Shown here piece after piece: positions 1 to 5,768 of a stretch of DNA of 8,606 nucleotides. The notes beneath the pieces were generated by a model, which was given only the letters and a program-made list of their open reading frames with translations, had not been told where the DNA came from and searched no databases. A program made the translations under genes and the position numbers. Each line of letters opens with the position of its first letter. Positions within the stretch are counted from its first letter, which is position 1. The DNA is from Chitinophagales bacterium (GTDB lineage: Bacteria; Bacteroidota; Bacteroidia; Chitinophagales; BACL12), in NCBI GenBank assembly GCA_014380545.1, contig JACMJP010000136.1, forward strand, positions 1 to 8,606. The letters run 5' to 3'.

Positions 1-786
1 AAAAGATATTTTTGAATCCACTTCCTGCTTCAAATCAGGAAAAAATAGTTTTACCTTATCGCCTGTTTGCACATATGCAGAATATGCTTCACTCACTTCA
101 CCTATAACTTTTAAACTGTTTGTATTCACTACTCTTATTCCATTAAACCCAGGTGAAGCCATTTGACCAACTTTAATATCAACTGCATCTACAACACCAT
201 TAATGGGTGAAATCAGTTTACTCATTTGCAATTGCTGCTTTGATGCAGCAAGAGAGTTTTCTAATGTTTCCACATTATTTTTTGCAGATAGATATTGCAC
301 TTCCGTTCCTATTTTCTGGTCCCACAAAGTTTTTTGTTTGTTATAAATATCTTTTGCGAATGAGAGTTGTGTTTCTAAAGTTTGCAATTGTTTTTCTGCA
401 GCATCATTATCTAATTCGGCCAATACACTTCCAATGCCCACACTTTGCCCTTCACTCACATAAATTTTTTGCACTGCTCCCGGCATTTGCGCTGTTACTG
501 TTACATTTTGATCGGCATCTACTTTTGCCTGTAAATCAATATAACTTGTGAACACAGTTGGCTGCATTTCTTCAATTATAACTAATTCAGATTTCATTGA
601 AGCTGAATCACCACCGGCTTTTGAAATTTCTTCTTCGAGAGATTTAATCTGTTTATCAAGTTCTGTCCGTTCATTTTTTAATGAATCAAGTTTTACTTGC
701 TTATCATCCGCTGTTTCATCAGATGATTTTGCGCCACATGATGCCAGCACAATAATCATTGCAACATATAAAAGAGTTCTTTTCAT
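1..786 (-). CDS. RND efflux periplasmic adaptor (HlyD/AcrA family) lipoprotein, 3' end cut by window edge
   Basis: The frame runs from ATG at 786 to the left edge, 262 codons without a stop, so the gene continues outside. Membrane-fusion adaptors are usually about 350-380 residues, so perhaps 100 C-terminal residues are missing. The N-terminus is a lipoprotein signal with lipobox LASC and acylated Cys17, so the protein should be anchored in the periplasm. Residues 28-57 (charged, Leu/Lys/Glu-rich) look like a short coiled coil. The first half-lipoyl motif is near 98-126 (VQKIYVSEGQSVG), the alpha-hairpin spans about 127-188, the second half-lipoyl motif is near 192-213 (LISPINGVV), and the beta-barrel begins near 226. 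By family knowledge it bridges an inner-membrane RND pump and a TolC channel. It lies 56 nt downstream of the TolC-like gene on the same strand, and the pump gene is expected beyond position 1. The substrate cannot be read from the sequence. Confidence 0.9.
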   Translation of the reverse strand, partial: MKRTLLYVAMIIVLASCGAKSSDETADDKQVKLDSLKNERTELDKQIKSLEEEISKAGGDSASMKSELVIIEEMQPTVFTSYIDLQAKVDADQNVTVTAQMPGAVQKIYVSEGQSVGIGSVLAELDNDAAEKQLQTLETQLSFAKDIYNKQKTLWDQKIGTEVQYLSAKNNVETLENSLAASKQQLQMSKLISPINGVVDAVDIKVGQMASPGFNGIRVVNTNSLKVIGEVSEAYSAYVQTGDKVKLFFPDLKQEVDSKISF

Positions 787-842
787 AAAATATATTTTTG
801 AGTTTTTAAATTGGTTTTTAATTTTTTTTTATCACCTGTCAT

Positions 843-2165
843 TTAGTATCCCAATGCCCGTTTCAAATTTGCTTTTGCATTCAATAAATTATATAATGCG
901 CCAATATATGCTCCCTGTGTTTGAAATAATGAACTTTCAGCACTTGTTAATTCCAGGCTGCTGCCAACCCCCTGCTGATATTTAATCAGGGAAACATTAT
1001 ATATTTTTTCAGCAAGTGTTATATTCGATTGCTGATTTTCAAGATCATTTAATGCGTTTTGGTAATCTGTTTTTGCTTTTGCAATTTCAAGTTGAATTGC
1101 CTGTGTTGTTGTTTGCTGCATCAGCTCAGCTTTTTGCAAACCAATCTGGGCATTTTCTATTTTATGTTTTTTATTTAACCCATCAAAAATAGGAACCTGC
1201 AATGAAACTCCTACTAATGCTGTTTCAAACCAGGGCTGATCTGCATTGAAAAAATCAAATTCATTGCGTTGTGCATTTTGTTGATAAGACCCGGTTAAAA
1301 CCAAACTCGGGTAATATCCGGCTTTGTTTATACGAACATTGTAATCATTTAAAATTCGTGTTGTTTCAAGAATATCAAATTCAGGACGGGAAAGATAATT
1401 CTGGTCATTATCAATAAATATAAAATCACTTTGCAAAATATCCAATGAATCCGTTAGCTCAATTTCCTGGTTTACATCAATACCAATTTGAAATTTTAAA
1501 AATGTTTTTGCCAATTCAGTTTGGCGTTTTACATTTTCAAGGTTTGTTTGCAGATTGGATAAACTTATTTTTAAACGATCTACATCTATTTCTTCCACAA
1601 ATCCCTGTTTATTTAATGCAGTTACATCATTTAATGTTTTGCTAAGATTATCAATATTTTTTTGCCAGATATTTTCTGACTCTGATGAAACTAAAGCAGT
1701 GTAATATGCAAGTTCTACATTTTTTCGTACATCAACTTCGGTTAGTTTTTGCTGGCTTTCCAGTAAGCCGACATATGTTTTTGCAGCATTTACGCCTACA
1801 AGCCAACTACCGTTAAACAATAGTTGCGAAAAACTTAGCCCTGCTGTTATATTTTGTTTTGTTCCGAATTGTACTTCTGCAAATTCTCCCGGTTCACCAC
1901 CAAAAAATTCAGCTGGAATTAGTGATGTAGGTAATTTTAGGAAGTTAGTGTAATCAACACTGCCGCTTAATTGTGGTAATCCAGTTGAAAGGACTTCTCC
2001 CACAGTTGCTTGCGCTCCCAGCACATCTAATGCTGCGGCTTTTGTACTGTTATGATTTTGAGCTGCATAATCCTGAGCCTGTTGCAGGCTATATGCCTGC
2101 GATTGTGCATGAATGTTTACTGCAAAAAATGAAAACAGAATTAGTACTATCCATTTACTTTTCAT
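843..2165 (-). CDS. TolC-family outer-membrane efflux channel
   Basis: This 440-residue protein matches the usual TolC/OprM length. It begins with a Sec signal peptide (MKSKWIVLILFSFFAVNIHA, likely cut before Gln21; no lipobox). The mature part shows the two-fold outer-membrane efflux protein repeat. The first half is about residues 25-220 and contains long Gln/Asn/Ala/Leu-rich helices. The second is about 245-435 and contains SRPEFDILETTR and a C-terminal helix ending LLNAKANLKRALGY, typical for the family. The motif YQQGVGSSLELTSAESSLFQ near 397-416 is the usual second-repeat helix start. Family knowledge says it forms a trimeric beta-barrel and periplasmic tunnel working with the adaptor encoded next. 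Its ATG overlaps the end of the tetR-type gene by 11 nt, suggesting coupled translation and shared control. The assignment is firm; the exported substrate is unknown. Confidence 0.94.
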   Translation of the reverse strand: MKSKWIVLILFSFFAVNIHAQSQAYSLQQAQDYAAQNHNSTKAAALDVLGAQATVGEVLSTGLPQLSGSVDYTNFLKLPTSLIPAEFFGGEPGEFAEVQFGTKQNITAGLSFSQLLFNGSWLVGVNAAKTYVGLLESQQKLTEVDVRKNVELAYYTALVSSESENIWQKNIDNLSKTLNDVTALNKQGFVEEIDVDRLKISLSNLQTNLENVKRQTELAKTFLKFQIGIDVNQEIELTDSLDILQSDFIFIDNDQNYLSRPEFDILETTRILNDYNVRINKAGYYPSLVLTGSYQQNAQRNEFDFFNADQPWFETALVGVSLQVPIFDGLNKKHKIENAQIGLQKAELMQQTTTQAIQLEIAKAKTDYQNALNDLENQQSNITLAEKIYNVSLIKYQQGVGSSLELTSAESSLFQTQGAYIGALYNLLNAKANLKRALGY

Positions 2166-2766
2166 AGTTGTTGTTTAATTTTTCTAAATATTTAATTCCT
2201 TTTTGTGTCGCAATTCCACGAATATGGTAATCTATAAAAACCGGGAATGTTTTTTCGGGAGGAAATTTATCATATGGAAATATTTCCTGATCTATAAACA
2301 TTTCGGTTTTTGCAATATAAATTCTTGTAATAAGCTCAACATTAACTGTATCACGATATAGTTCTTCCTTAATTCCCCTTTTTAAATTGTGCTTGATACA
2401 ATTGTATATTTCATTGTTGCGGTGATCAATAAAAATCTGCCAGCTTTCAGGGTGATATTTTCGCAAGTCAAACAGCAAACTGGGATTTAAGTTTTTACTC
2501 ATTTGATGCATCCAGTTTGAAATGCCAAACATTTCATCTATTGCTGTTTTTGCTTGATGAATGATCTGTTCAACAATTTTATTCTCAAACTCAAAATGAT
2601 TTTTTGTAATTTTTTTTACCAGTTCATCTTTATTCTCAACGAACTGATACAAAGTTTTTTTACTGATCCCCAGCTCACGGCTCACATCATCCATCGTCAC
2701 ACTTTTTATTCCGTAACGCATGAACAACTTTTCGCACCGGTCTAATATTTTTATTACTTCACTCAT
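2155..2766 (-). CDS. TetR/AcrR family transcriptional regulator of the efflux operon
   Basis: I place the start at the ATG at 2764-2766, giving 203 residues (MSEVIKILDRCEKLF). A TTG four codons upstream (2776-2778) is also in frame but is a weaker choice. The N-terminal helix-turn-helix is clear: LFMRYGIKSVTMDDVSREL followed by GISKKTLYQFVENKDELV, which matches TetR recognition-helix spacing and the usual tyrosine/phenylalanine position. The remaining 150 or so residues form a helical ligand-binding and dimerisation domain too divergent to name a ligand. Length is normal for TetR proteins. The stop overlaps the downstream TolC-like gene by 11 nt, and the adaptor gene follows. By analogy with AcrR-type regulators it probably represses its own operon and is released by a pump substrate or stress metabolite; that role is inferred from position. 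A promoter and candidate operator lie just upstream. Confidence 0.92.
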   Translation of the reverse strand: MSEVIKILDRCEKLFMRYGIKSVTMDDVSRELGISKKTLYQFVENKDELVKKITKNHFEFENKIVEQIIHQAKTAIDEMFGISNWMHQMSKNLNPSLLFDLRKYHPESWQIFIDHRNNEIYNCIKHNLKRGIKEELYRDTVNVELITRIYIAKTEMFIDQEIFPYDKFPPEKTFPVFIDYHIRGIATQKGIKYLEKLNNNYEK

Positions 2767-2795
2767 TATTTTCTTCAATATGTTTTAAACGGCGG

Positions 2796-2827
2796 CAAAA
2801 ATAAGTTCTGAAAACATGGGAAACAAA
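2796..2827 (-). promoter_or_regulatory. Bacteroidota-type promoter of the tetR-tolC-adaptor operon
   Basis: On the minus strand TTTG (2827-2824) is followed by exactly 20 nt and then TATTTTTG (2803-2796). This fits the Bacteroidota primary sigma consensus TTTG-N17-23-TAnnTTTG. The element ends 29 nt before the ATG at 2766, which predicts a leader of roughly 25 nt. It is the best-formed promoter in the window. The transcription start is predicted, not observed. Confidence 0.72.
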
Positions 2828-2896
2828 AAAATAGTTGAAAGTTTCCAAAGTTTTTTAAAAATTTAACATTTTGTTTATATTCTAAAGGAAACTTTC
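2819..2896. promoter_or_regulatory. Candidate operator repeats upstream of the tetR-type gene
   Basis: GAAAGTTTCC (2837-2846) recurs as its exact reverse complement GGAAACTTTC at 2887-2896, 40 nt apart. A third half-match, GGAAAC at 2819-2824, pairs with GTTTCC at 2841-2846 and overlaps the -33 TTTG element. Each 10-mer contains a near-palindrome (GAAA-N-TTTC). The position around the promoter suits binding by the adjacent TetR-type protein, but binding is inferred, and in AT-rich DNA part of the match could be chance. Confidence 0.4.
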
Positions 2897-3001
2897 GGCA
2901 GCAAAAATGTATCTGATGTTTTATTCCGGGAAAAAGTATTCGACGAATGGGAGAAAATAGAGGTTAAAGCGTCAGATAATGCGTTTAATGTGCGATACTG
3001 A
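2867..3001 (+). pseudogene. Possible 3' remnant of a lost gene (44 codons, no start codon)
   Basis: Between an in-frame TAA at 2864-2866 and the TGA at 2999-3001 lie 44 open codons. The second half has protein-like composition, for example VSDVLFREKVFDEWEKIEV and then KASDNAFNVRY at the end. There is no ATG, and no GTG or TTG upstream of the convincing part, so it cannot be an intact gene as it stands. It overlaps the last 30 nt of the convergent amidohydrolase gene. I do not recognise the family. It may be the tail of a gene whose 5' part was deleted, or a chance open frame, since 44 codons is not significant by length alone. Confidence 0.28.
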
Positions 3002-4147
3002 TAAGGAATAATTAATAAGGTCAATTCCTTCGATCACATTTATTCCAGGTCTTTTTCCAATATCAAATGAACCAAATGTATCATCTATGCCCAGAAACTT
3101 TGCACCATATAAGGTGGCCCATCGCAGCATATCTGGAGTTTTTATTTCAGGAAAAATTTTTTGAATAGTTTTTAATTCTTCCAGGATAGATAATTGGTGA
3201 TTGCTTGCAAGACTATCTGTTCCAATTGTAATATATTGCACATGATCCATTAGCATTAAAATATCAGGCAGGCGATCTTCTATATATAAATTCGCATTAG
3301 GACAGAAACACCAAAATAAATTTGGATGCAGATCTTCTGCCCAATCAGCGTCCCATGTAGTTGCGATGGTATTATGTACTAATAAGGTTTTTATGTTGCG
3401 ATTAAAATATGGTAATAAACTTTCAAGAGATGTTTTTCGTGGCGGCTTAAATTCATTCAAAGGAATATTCAATTCACGATATAATTTTCTTATCATGCCG
3501 CTTCCCTGTAAATAAAATTCATTTTCATCATTACTTTCCAGCATATGAATGGTTGTAGGTTTTCCGTTTTCATAACAATTGCGGGAAATCATTTTTACTA
3601 ATTCTATACTCACGGAATACGGAGCATGTGCTGCAAGCGATGCATGAATACCAAATCCCCGTGCACTTGCCAGTAATTTTTCTCCATTCTGCATTACAGC
3701 AAATACTTTAAACGGATCAATAGAAAGCAATTCAACAAATGTGTGATAATGTATATTGCGTTTTGATTTAATTGGAAAGGAATCTATAGTATTTGAAATA
3801 TCTCCAACGGCCACAATACCATTCTTATACATTTCTGCGTCGGCTTTTTCCATTGCAATTTGTTTTTCTGCAATATCAGCTTCTCTTAGTTTTGTTACCT
3901 GTAATAAAAATTCAACTAACCCGGTTTTTTCCGGAAATTTATTTTTAAGATGTGATAACTCTAGATGACAATGTGTGTTAATCAGGCCGGGAATTAATGC
4001 TCCCTGATATCTTTCTAACTCACCTTCTGTAAATTCATGCACATCTTTTATTCCTATTATCTGCCCGTCATCACTTATCAGTAAAACCTTTTCTTTCATT
4101 GGTTGTGATGTGATGGGAAAAATAATGTCAGCGGTAATATGACGCAT
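2972..4147 (-). CDS. Metal-dependent amidohydrolase (COG0402 deaminase group), possibly aminodeoxyfutalosine deaminase-like
   Basis: A 391-residue cytosolic TIM-barrel amidohydrolase with the whole metal and catalytic set visible. The metal pair HxH is His59 and His61 in GLINTHCHLELSHLK, and AHAPYS (His174) follows. HMLES supplies His201 and Glu204, LVHNT supplies His258, and GTDSLASN supplies Asp311. CPNANLYIE (282-290) corresponds to the CPxSN loop of related deaminases. The N- and C-terminal ends form the small composite beta domain (ADIIFPI; FDIGKRPGINVI). The HxxE and SN/AN signatures point to deamination of an aromatic or nucleoside base rather than hydrolysis of a cyclic amide. In Bacteroidota such proteins are sometimes annotated as aminodeoxyfutalosine deaminases of menaquinone synthesis. 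No other menaquinone gene is visible here, so that function is only a candidate. It is divergent from dut and separated by 75 bp. Confidence 0.88.
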   Translation of the reverse strand: MRHITADIIFPITSQPMKEKVLLISDDGQIIGIKDVHEFTEGELERYQGALIPGLINTHCHLELSHLKNKFPEKTGLVEFLLQVTKLREADIAEKQIAMEKADAEMYKNGIVAVGDISNTIDSFPIKSKRNIHYHTFVELLSIDPFKVFAVMQNGEKLLASARGFGIHASLAAHAPYSVSIELVKMISRNCYENGKPTTIHMLESNDENEFYLQGSGMIRKLYRELNIPLNEFKPPRKTSLESLLPYFNRNIKTLLVHNTIATTWDADWAEDLHPNLFWCFCPNANLYIEDRLPDILMLMDHVQYITIGTDSLASNHQLSILEELKTIQKIFPEIKTPDMLRWATLYGAKFLGIDDTFGSFDIGKRPGINVIEGIDLINYSLSVSHIKRII

Positions 4148-4151
4148 GAGG

Positions 4152-4159
4152 CAAAACTA
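4152..4159 (-). promoter_or_regulatory. -7 element (TAGTTTTG) for the amidohydrolase gene
   Basis: TAGTTTTG on the minus strand matches TAnnTTTG and ends 4 nt before the ATG at 4147. A possible TTG -33 element lies 15 nt upstream, slightly closer than usual. If active, transcription would begin at or next to the start codon, giving a leaderless mRNA. Confidence 0.5.
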
Positions 4160-4210
4160 ATTTTATTTTTGCCACAAGAACATAAAGGGCGAAAGAAAAG
4201 TTACGCAACG

Positions 4211-4218
4211 TAATTTTG
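4211..4218 (+). promoter_or_regulatory. -7 element (TAATTTTG) for dut
   Basis: TAATTTTG matches TAnnTTTG exactly and ends 4 nt before the dut ATG at 4223, so the predicted transcript is leaderless or nearly so. I do not see a good -33 TTTG at the usual distance; the nearest run (TTTTTG ending at 4171) is about 39 nt away. Confidence 0.5.
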
Positions 4219-4222
4219 TTTT

Positions 4223-4657
4223 ATGAAAAAAATAAAAATTATTAATACTTCTTCTAATCCAAACCCATCTTATGCAACGGCATTCTCCGCAGGAATGGAT
4301 TTAAGGGCAAATATTTCTGAAACCGTAGAATTAAAATCATTGGAAAGAAAATTAATACCTACAGGAATATTTATTGAGTTACCTGCAGGATATGAAGCAC
4401 AAATTCGCCCGAGAAGCGGGTTGGCAATTAACAGCGGCATTACTATGCTAAATTCTCCAGGAACAATTGACTCAGATTACCGTGGAGAAATAAAGGTGAT
4501 CGCAATTAATTTATCTTTTGAACCTTTTATTATAAATAACGGAGATAAAATTGCACAAATGGTAATTGCAAAACATGAAACCATAGAGTGGGAAAATGTA
4601 GAAGTACTTTCCGAAACAAAAAGAAACTCAGGAGGCTTCGGGCATAGTGGTAAATAA
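4223..4657 (+). CDS. dut: Deoxyuridine 5'-triphosphate nucleotidohydrolase (dUTPase)
   Basis: This 144-residue protein has the length of a trimeric dUTPase and shows all five family motifs in order. Motif I is AGMDLRA (23-29), motif II RPRSGLA (62-68), motif III GTIDSDYRGEI (80-90), motif IV GDKIAQMVI (107-115) and motif V RNSGGFGHSG (134-143). Asp83 is the expected catalytic base and Tyr86 should discriminate against ribose and stack on deoxyribose. Motif V is the glycine-rich arm that closes over the phosphates of a neighbouring subunit. The enzyme converts dUTP to dUMP and pyrophosphate in the cytosol, keeping uracil out of DNA and feeding thymidylate synthesis. The ATG is the first in frame and follows a -7 element directly. 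The next gene begins 98 nt later with its own promoter, so dut may be transcribed alone or with read-through. Confidence 0.97.
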   Translation: MKKIKIINTSSNPNPSYATAFSAGMDLRANISETVELKSLERKLIPTGIFIELPAGYEAQIRPRSGLAINSGITMLNSPGTIDSDYRGEIKVIAINLSFEPFIINNGDKIAQMVIAKHETIEWENVEVLSETKRNSGGFGHSGK

Positions 4658-4708
4658 AATAGAAAGCTGTTTAACAAACTTTATTTAAATCGCAAATTAT
4701 ATTGAACT

Positions 4709-4728
4709 CCCCTTAGAAGATTTAGGGG
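4709..4728. repeat. Short GC-rich inverted repeat in the dut-nucleotidyltransferase gap
   Basis: CCCCT (4709-4713) and AGGGG (4724-4728) form a 5-bp stem with a 10-nt loop in otherwise AT-rich DNA. The right arm directly abuts the -7 element at 4729. There is no U-tract after it, so it is not a convincing intrinsic terminator. It resembles the C-run/G-run intergenic repeats seen in many Bacteroidota genomes, a likeness recalled and not tested here. Confidence 0.4.
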
Positions 4729-4736
4729 TATCTTTG
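4729..4736 (+). promoter_or_regulatory. -7 element (TATCTTTG) of the nucleotidyltransferase operon
   Basis: TATCTTTG fits TAnnTTTG and lies 19 nt before the ATG at 4756, predicting a leader of about 15 nt. A TTG at 4702-4704 is 24 nt upstream, a little far for the -33 element. Placement in the 98-nt gap after dut suggests that the downstream operon has its own promoter. Confidence 0.55.
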
Positions 4737-4755
4737 CCATCCAATTTTAAAAGAA

Positions 4756-5763
4756 ATGAAGGTCATTATTCCAATGGCGGGAATGGGAAAACGCATGCGC
4801 CCGCATACATTAACTGTTCCGAAACCATTAATTGCTGTTGCAGGGAAACCTATTGTTCAAAGGCTTGTAGAAGACATTGCACAAACAACGGATGAAAAAA
4901 TTGAGGAAATAGCGTTTGTTGTTGGAAGGTTCGGAAAAGAAGTGGAAAATGGATTAATGGCAATTGCAGAAAAACTTGGAGCAAAAGGAAAGATATGTTA
5001 TCAGGATCAACCGCTGGGCACTGCACATGCAATTCTTTGTGCAGGTGATACTGTGAGCGGACATATAATTATTGCATTTGCTGATACGTTATTTAAAACC
5101 GATTTTAAAATTGATAAAGAAAAAGATGGAGTTATTTGGGTGAATAAAGTGGATGACTGGAAAAATTTTGGTGTTGTGCAATTACATAGCGAAGGATATA
5201 TTGAAAATTTTGTCGAGAAACCAACCCAGTTTGTAAGCGATCTTGCAATTATCGGCGTCTATTATATAAAAGACGGGGATACATTGCGAAAAGAAATGCA
5301 ATACTTATTGGATAACGAAATAAAAGATAAAGGTGAATATCAGTTAACCAATGCATTGGAGTCAATGCGCCGGAAGGGGTCAAAATTTGTTCCGGGTAAA
5401 GTAGATGAGTGGCTTGATTGCGGAAATAAGGATTCGACTGTTTATACAAATCAGAGAGTTTTGGAATTAAAACAAAAGAGTGAAAAATTAATTGCTGATT
5501 CTGCAAATGTGAAAAATACACAGGTAATTCATCCATGCTACATTGGTGAAAACGTTTTTATTGAAAACAGTGTCGTGGGGCCGCATGTATCAATTGGGGA
5601 AAATTCGACAATAAAAAATAGTGTGATCTCAAATTCAATCATTCAATCATCAACAATCATTAATAATAAAATAATTACAAATTCCATGATAGGCAGCAAT
5701 GTACAGTTGACAGGAAAAGCAGATGATATGAGCGTTGGTGATTATACTGCTGAAATAAATTAA
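4756..5763 (+). CDS. Sugar-phosphate nucleotidyltransferase with C-terminal left-handed beta-helix
   Basis: A 335-residue two-domain cytosolic enzyme. The N-terminal Rossmann-like pyrophosphorylase domain (about 1-235) has the nucleotide-binding loop GMGKRMRPHT (9-18), PKPLI (22-26), QPLGTAHAI (85-93) and metal-ligand candidate Asp110 in FAD. VEKP (153-156), GEYQLTNAL (193-201) and WLDCGN (219-224) complete the sugar-phosphate site. Residues about 255-318 carry hexapeptide-like repeats (VFIENSVVGPHVSIGENSTI) typical of a left-handed beta-helix as in GlmU or GlgC. The reaction is NTP plus sugar-1-phosphate to NDP-sugar and pyrophosphate. Motifs fit RmlA- or GlmU-like enzymes, but the exact nucleotide and sugar cannot be fixed. 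No acyl- or acetyltransferase catalytic site is evident in the short helix, so that part may serve assembly or allostery. It is followed after 5 nt by the TPR lipoprotein gene, linking it to envelope polysaccharide precursors. Confidence 0.92.
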   Translation: MKVIIPMAGMGKRMRPHTLTVPKPLIAVAGKPIVQRLVEDIAQTTDEKIEEIAFVVGRFGKEVENGLMAIAEKLGAKGKICYQDQPLGTAHAILCAGDTVSGHIIIAFADTLFKTDFKIDKEKDGVIWVNKVDDWKNFGVVQLHSEGYIENFVEKPTQFVSDLAIIGVYYIKDGDTLRKEMQYLLDNEIKDKGEYQLTNALESMRRKGSKFVPGKVDEWLDCGNKDSTVYTNQRVLELKQKSEKLIADSANVKNTQVIHPCYIGENVFIENSVVGPHVSIGENSTIKNSVISNSIIQSSTIINNKIITNSMIGSNVQLTGKADDMSVGDYTAEIN

Positions 5764-5768
5764 TAAGA

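Noticed and set aside
207..985. Two plus-strand open frames opposite the adaptor and TolC-like genes
   Set aside because: Their translations are rich in Phe, Leu, His and Ser with no recognisable domain, and the opposite strand encodes well-conserved efflux proteins across the same bases.
2767..2778. TTG start four codons upstream of the TetR-type protein
   Set aside because: The ATG at 2764-2766 is a stronger start and gives a normal TetR N-terminus; the four extra residues add nothing recognisable.
2938..2948. Perfect palindrome ATTCGACGAAT downstream of the amidohydrolase stop, considered as a terminator
   Set aside because: It can form only a 4-bp stem with a 3-nt loop and has no directly following U-tract on the minus strand, so it is too weak to call.
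4668..4678. GTTTAACAAAC after dut as a possible terminator
   Set aside because: The stem is only 4 bp of A-T-rich pairing with a 3-nt loop and no proper U-run.
5249..5536. Minus-strand 95-codon open frame inside the nucleotidyltransferase gene
   Set aside because: It lies wholly antisense to a conserved enzyme domain, shows no motif, and has low-complexity antisense composition.
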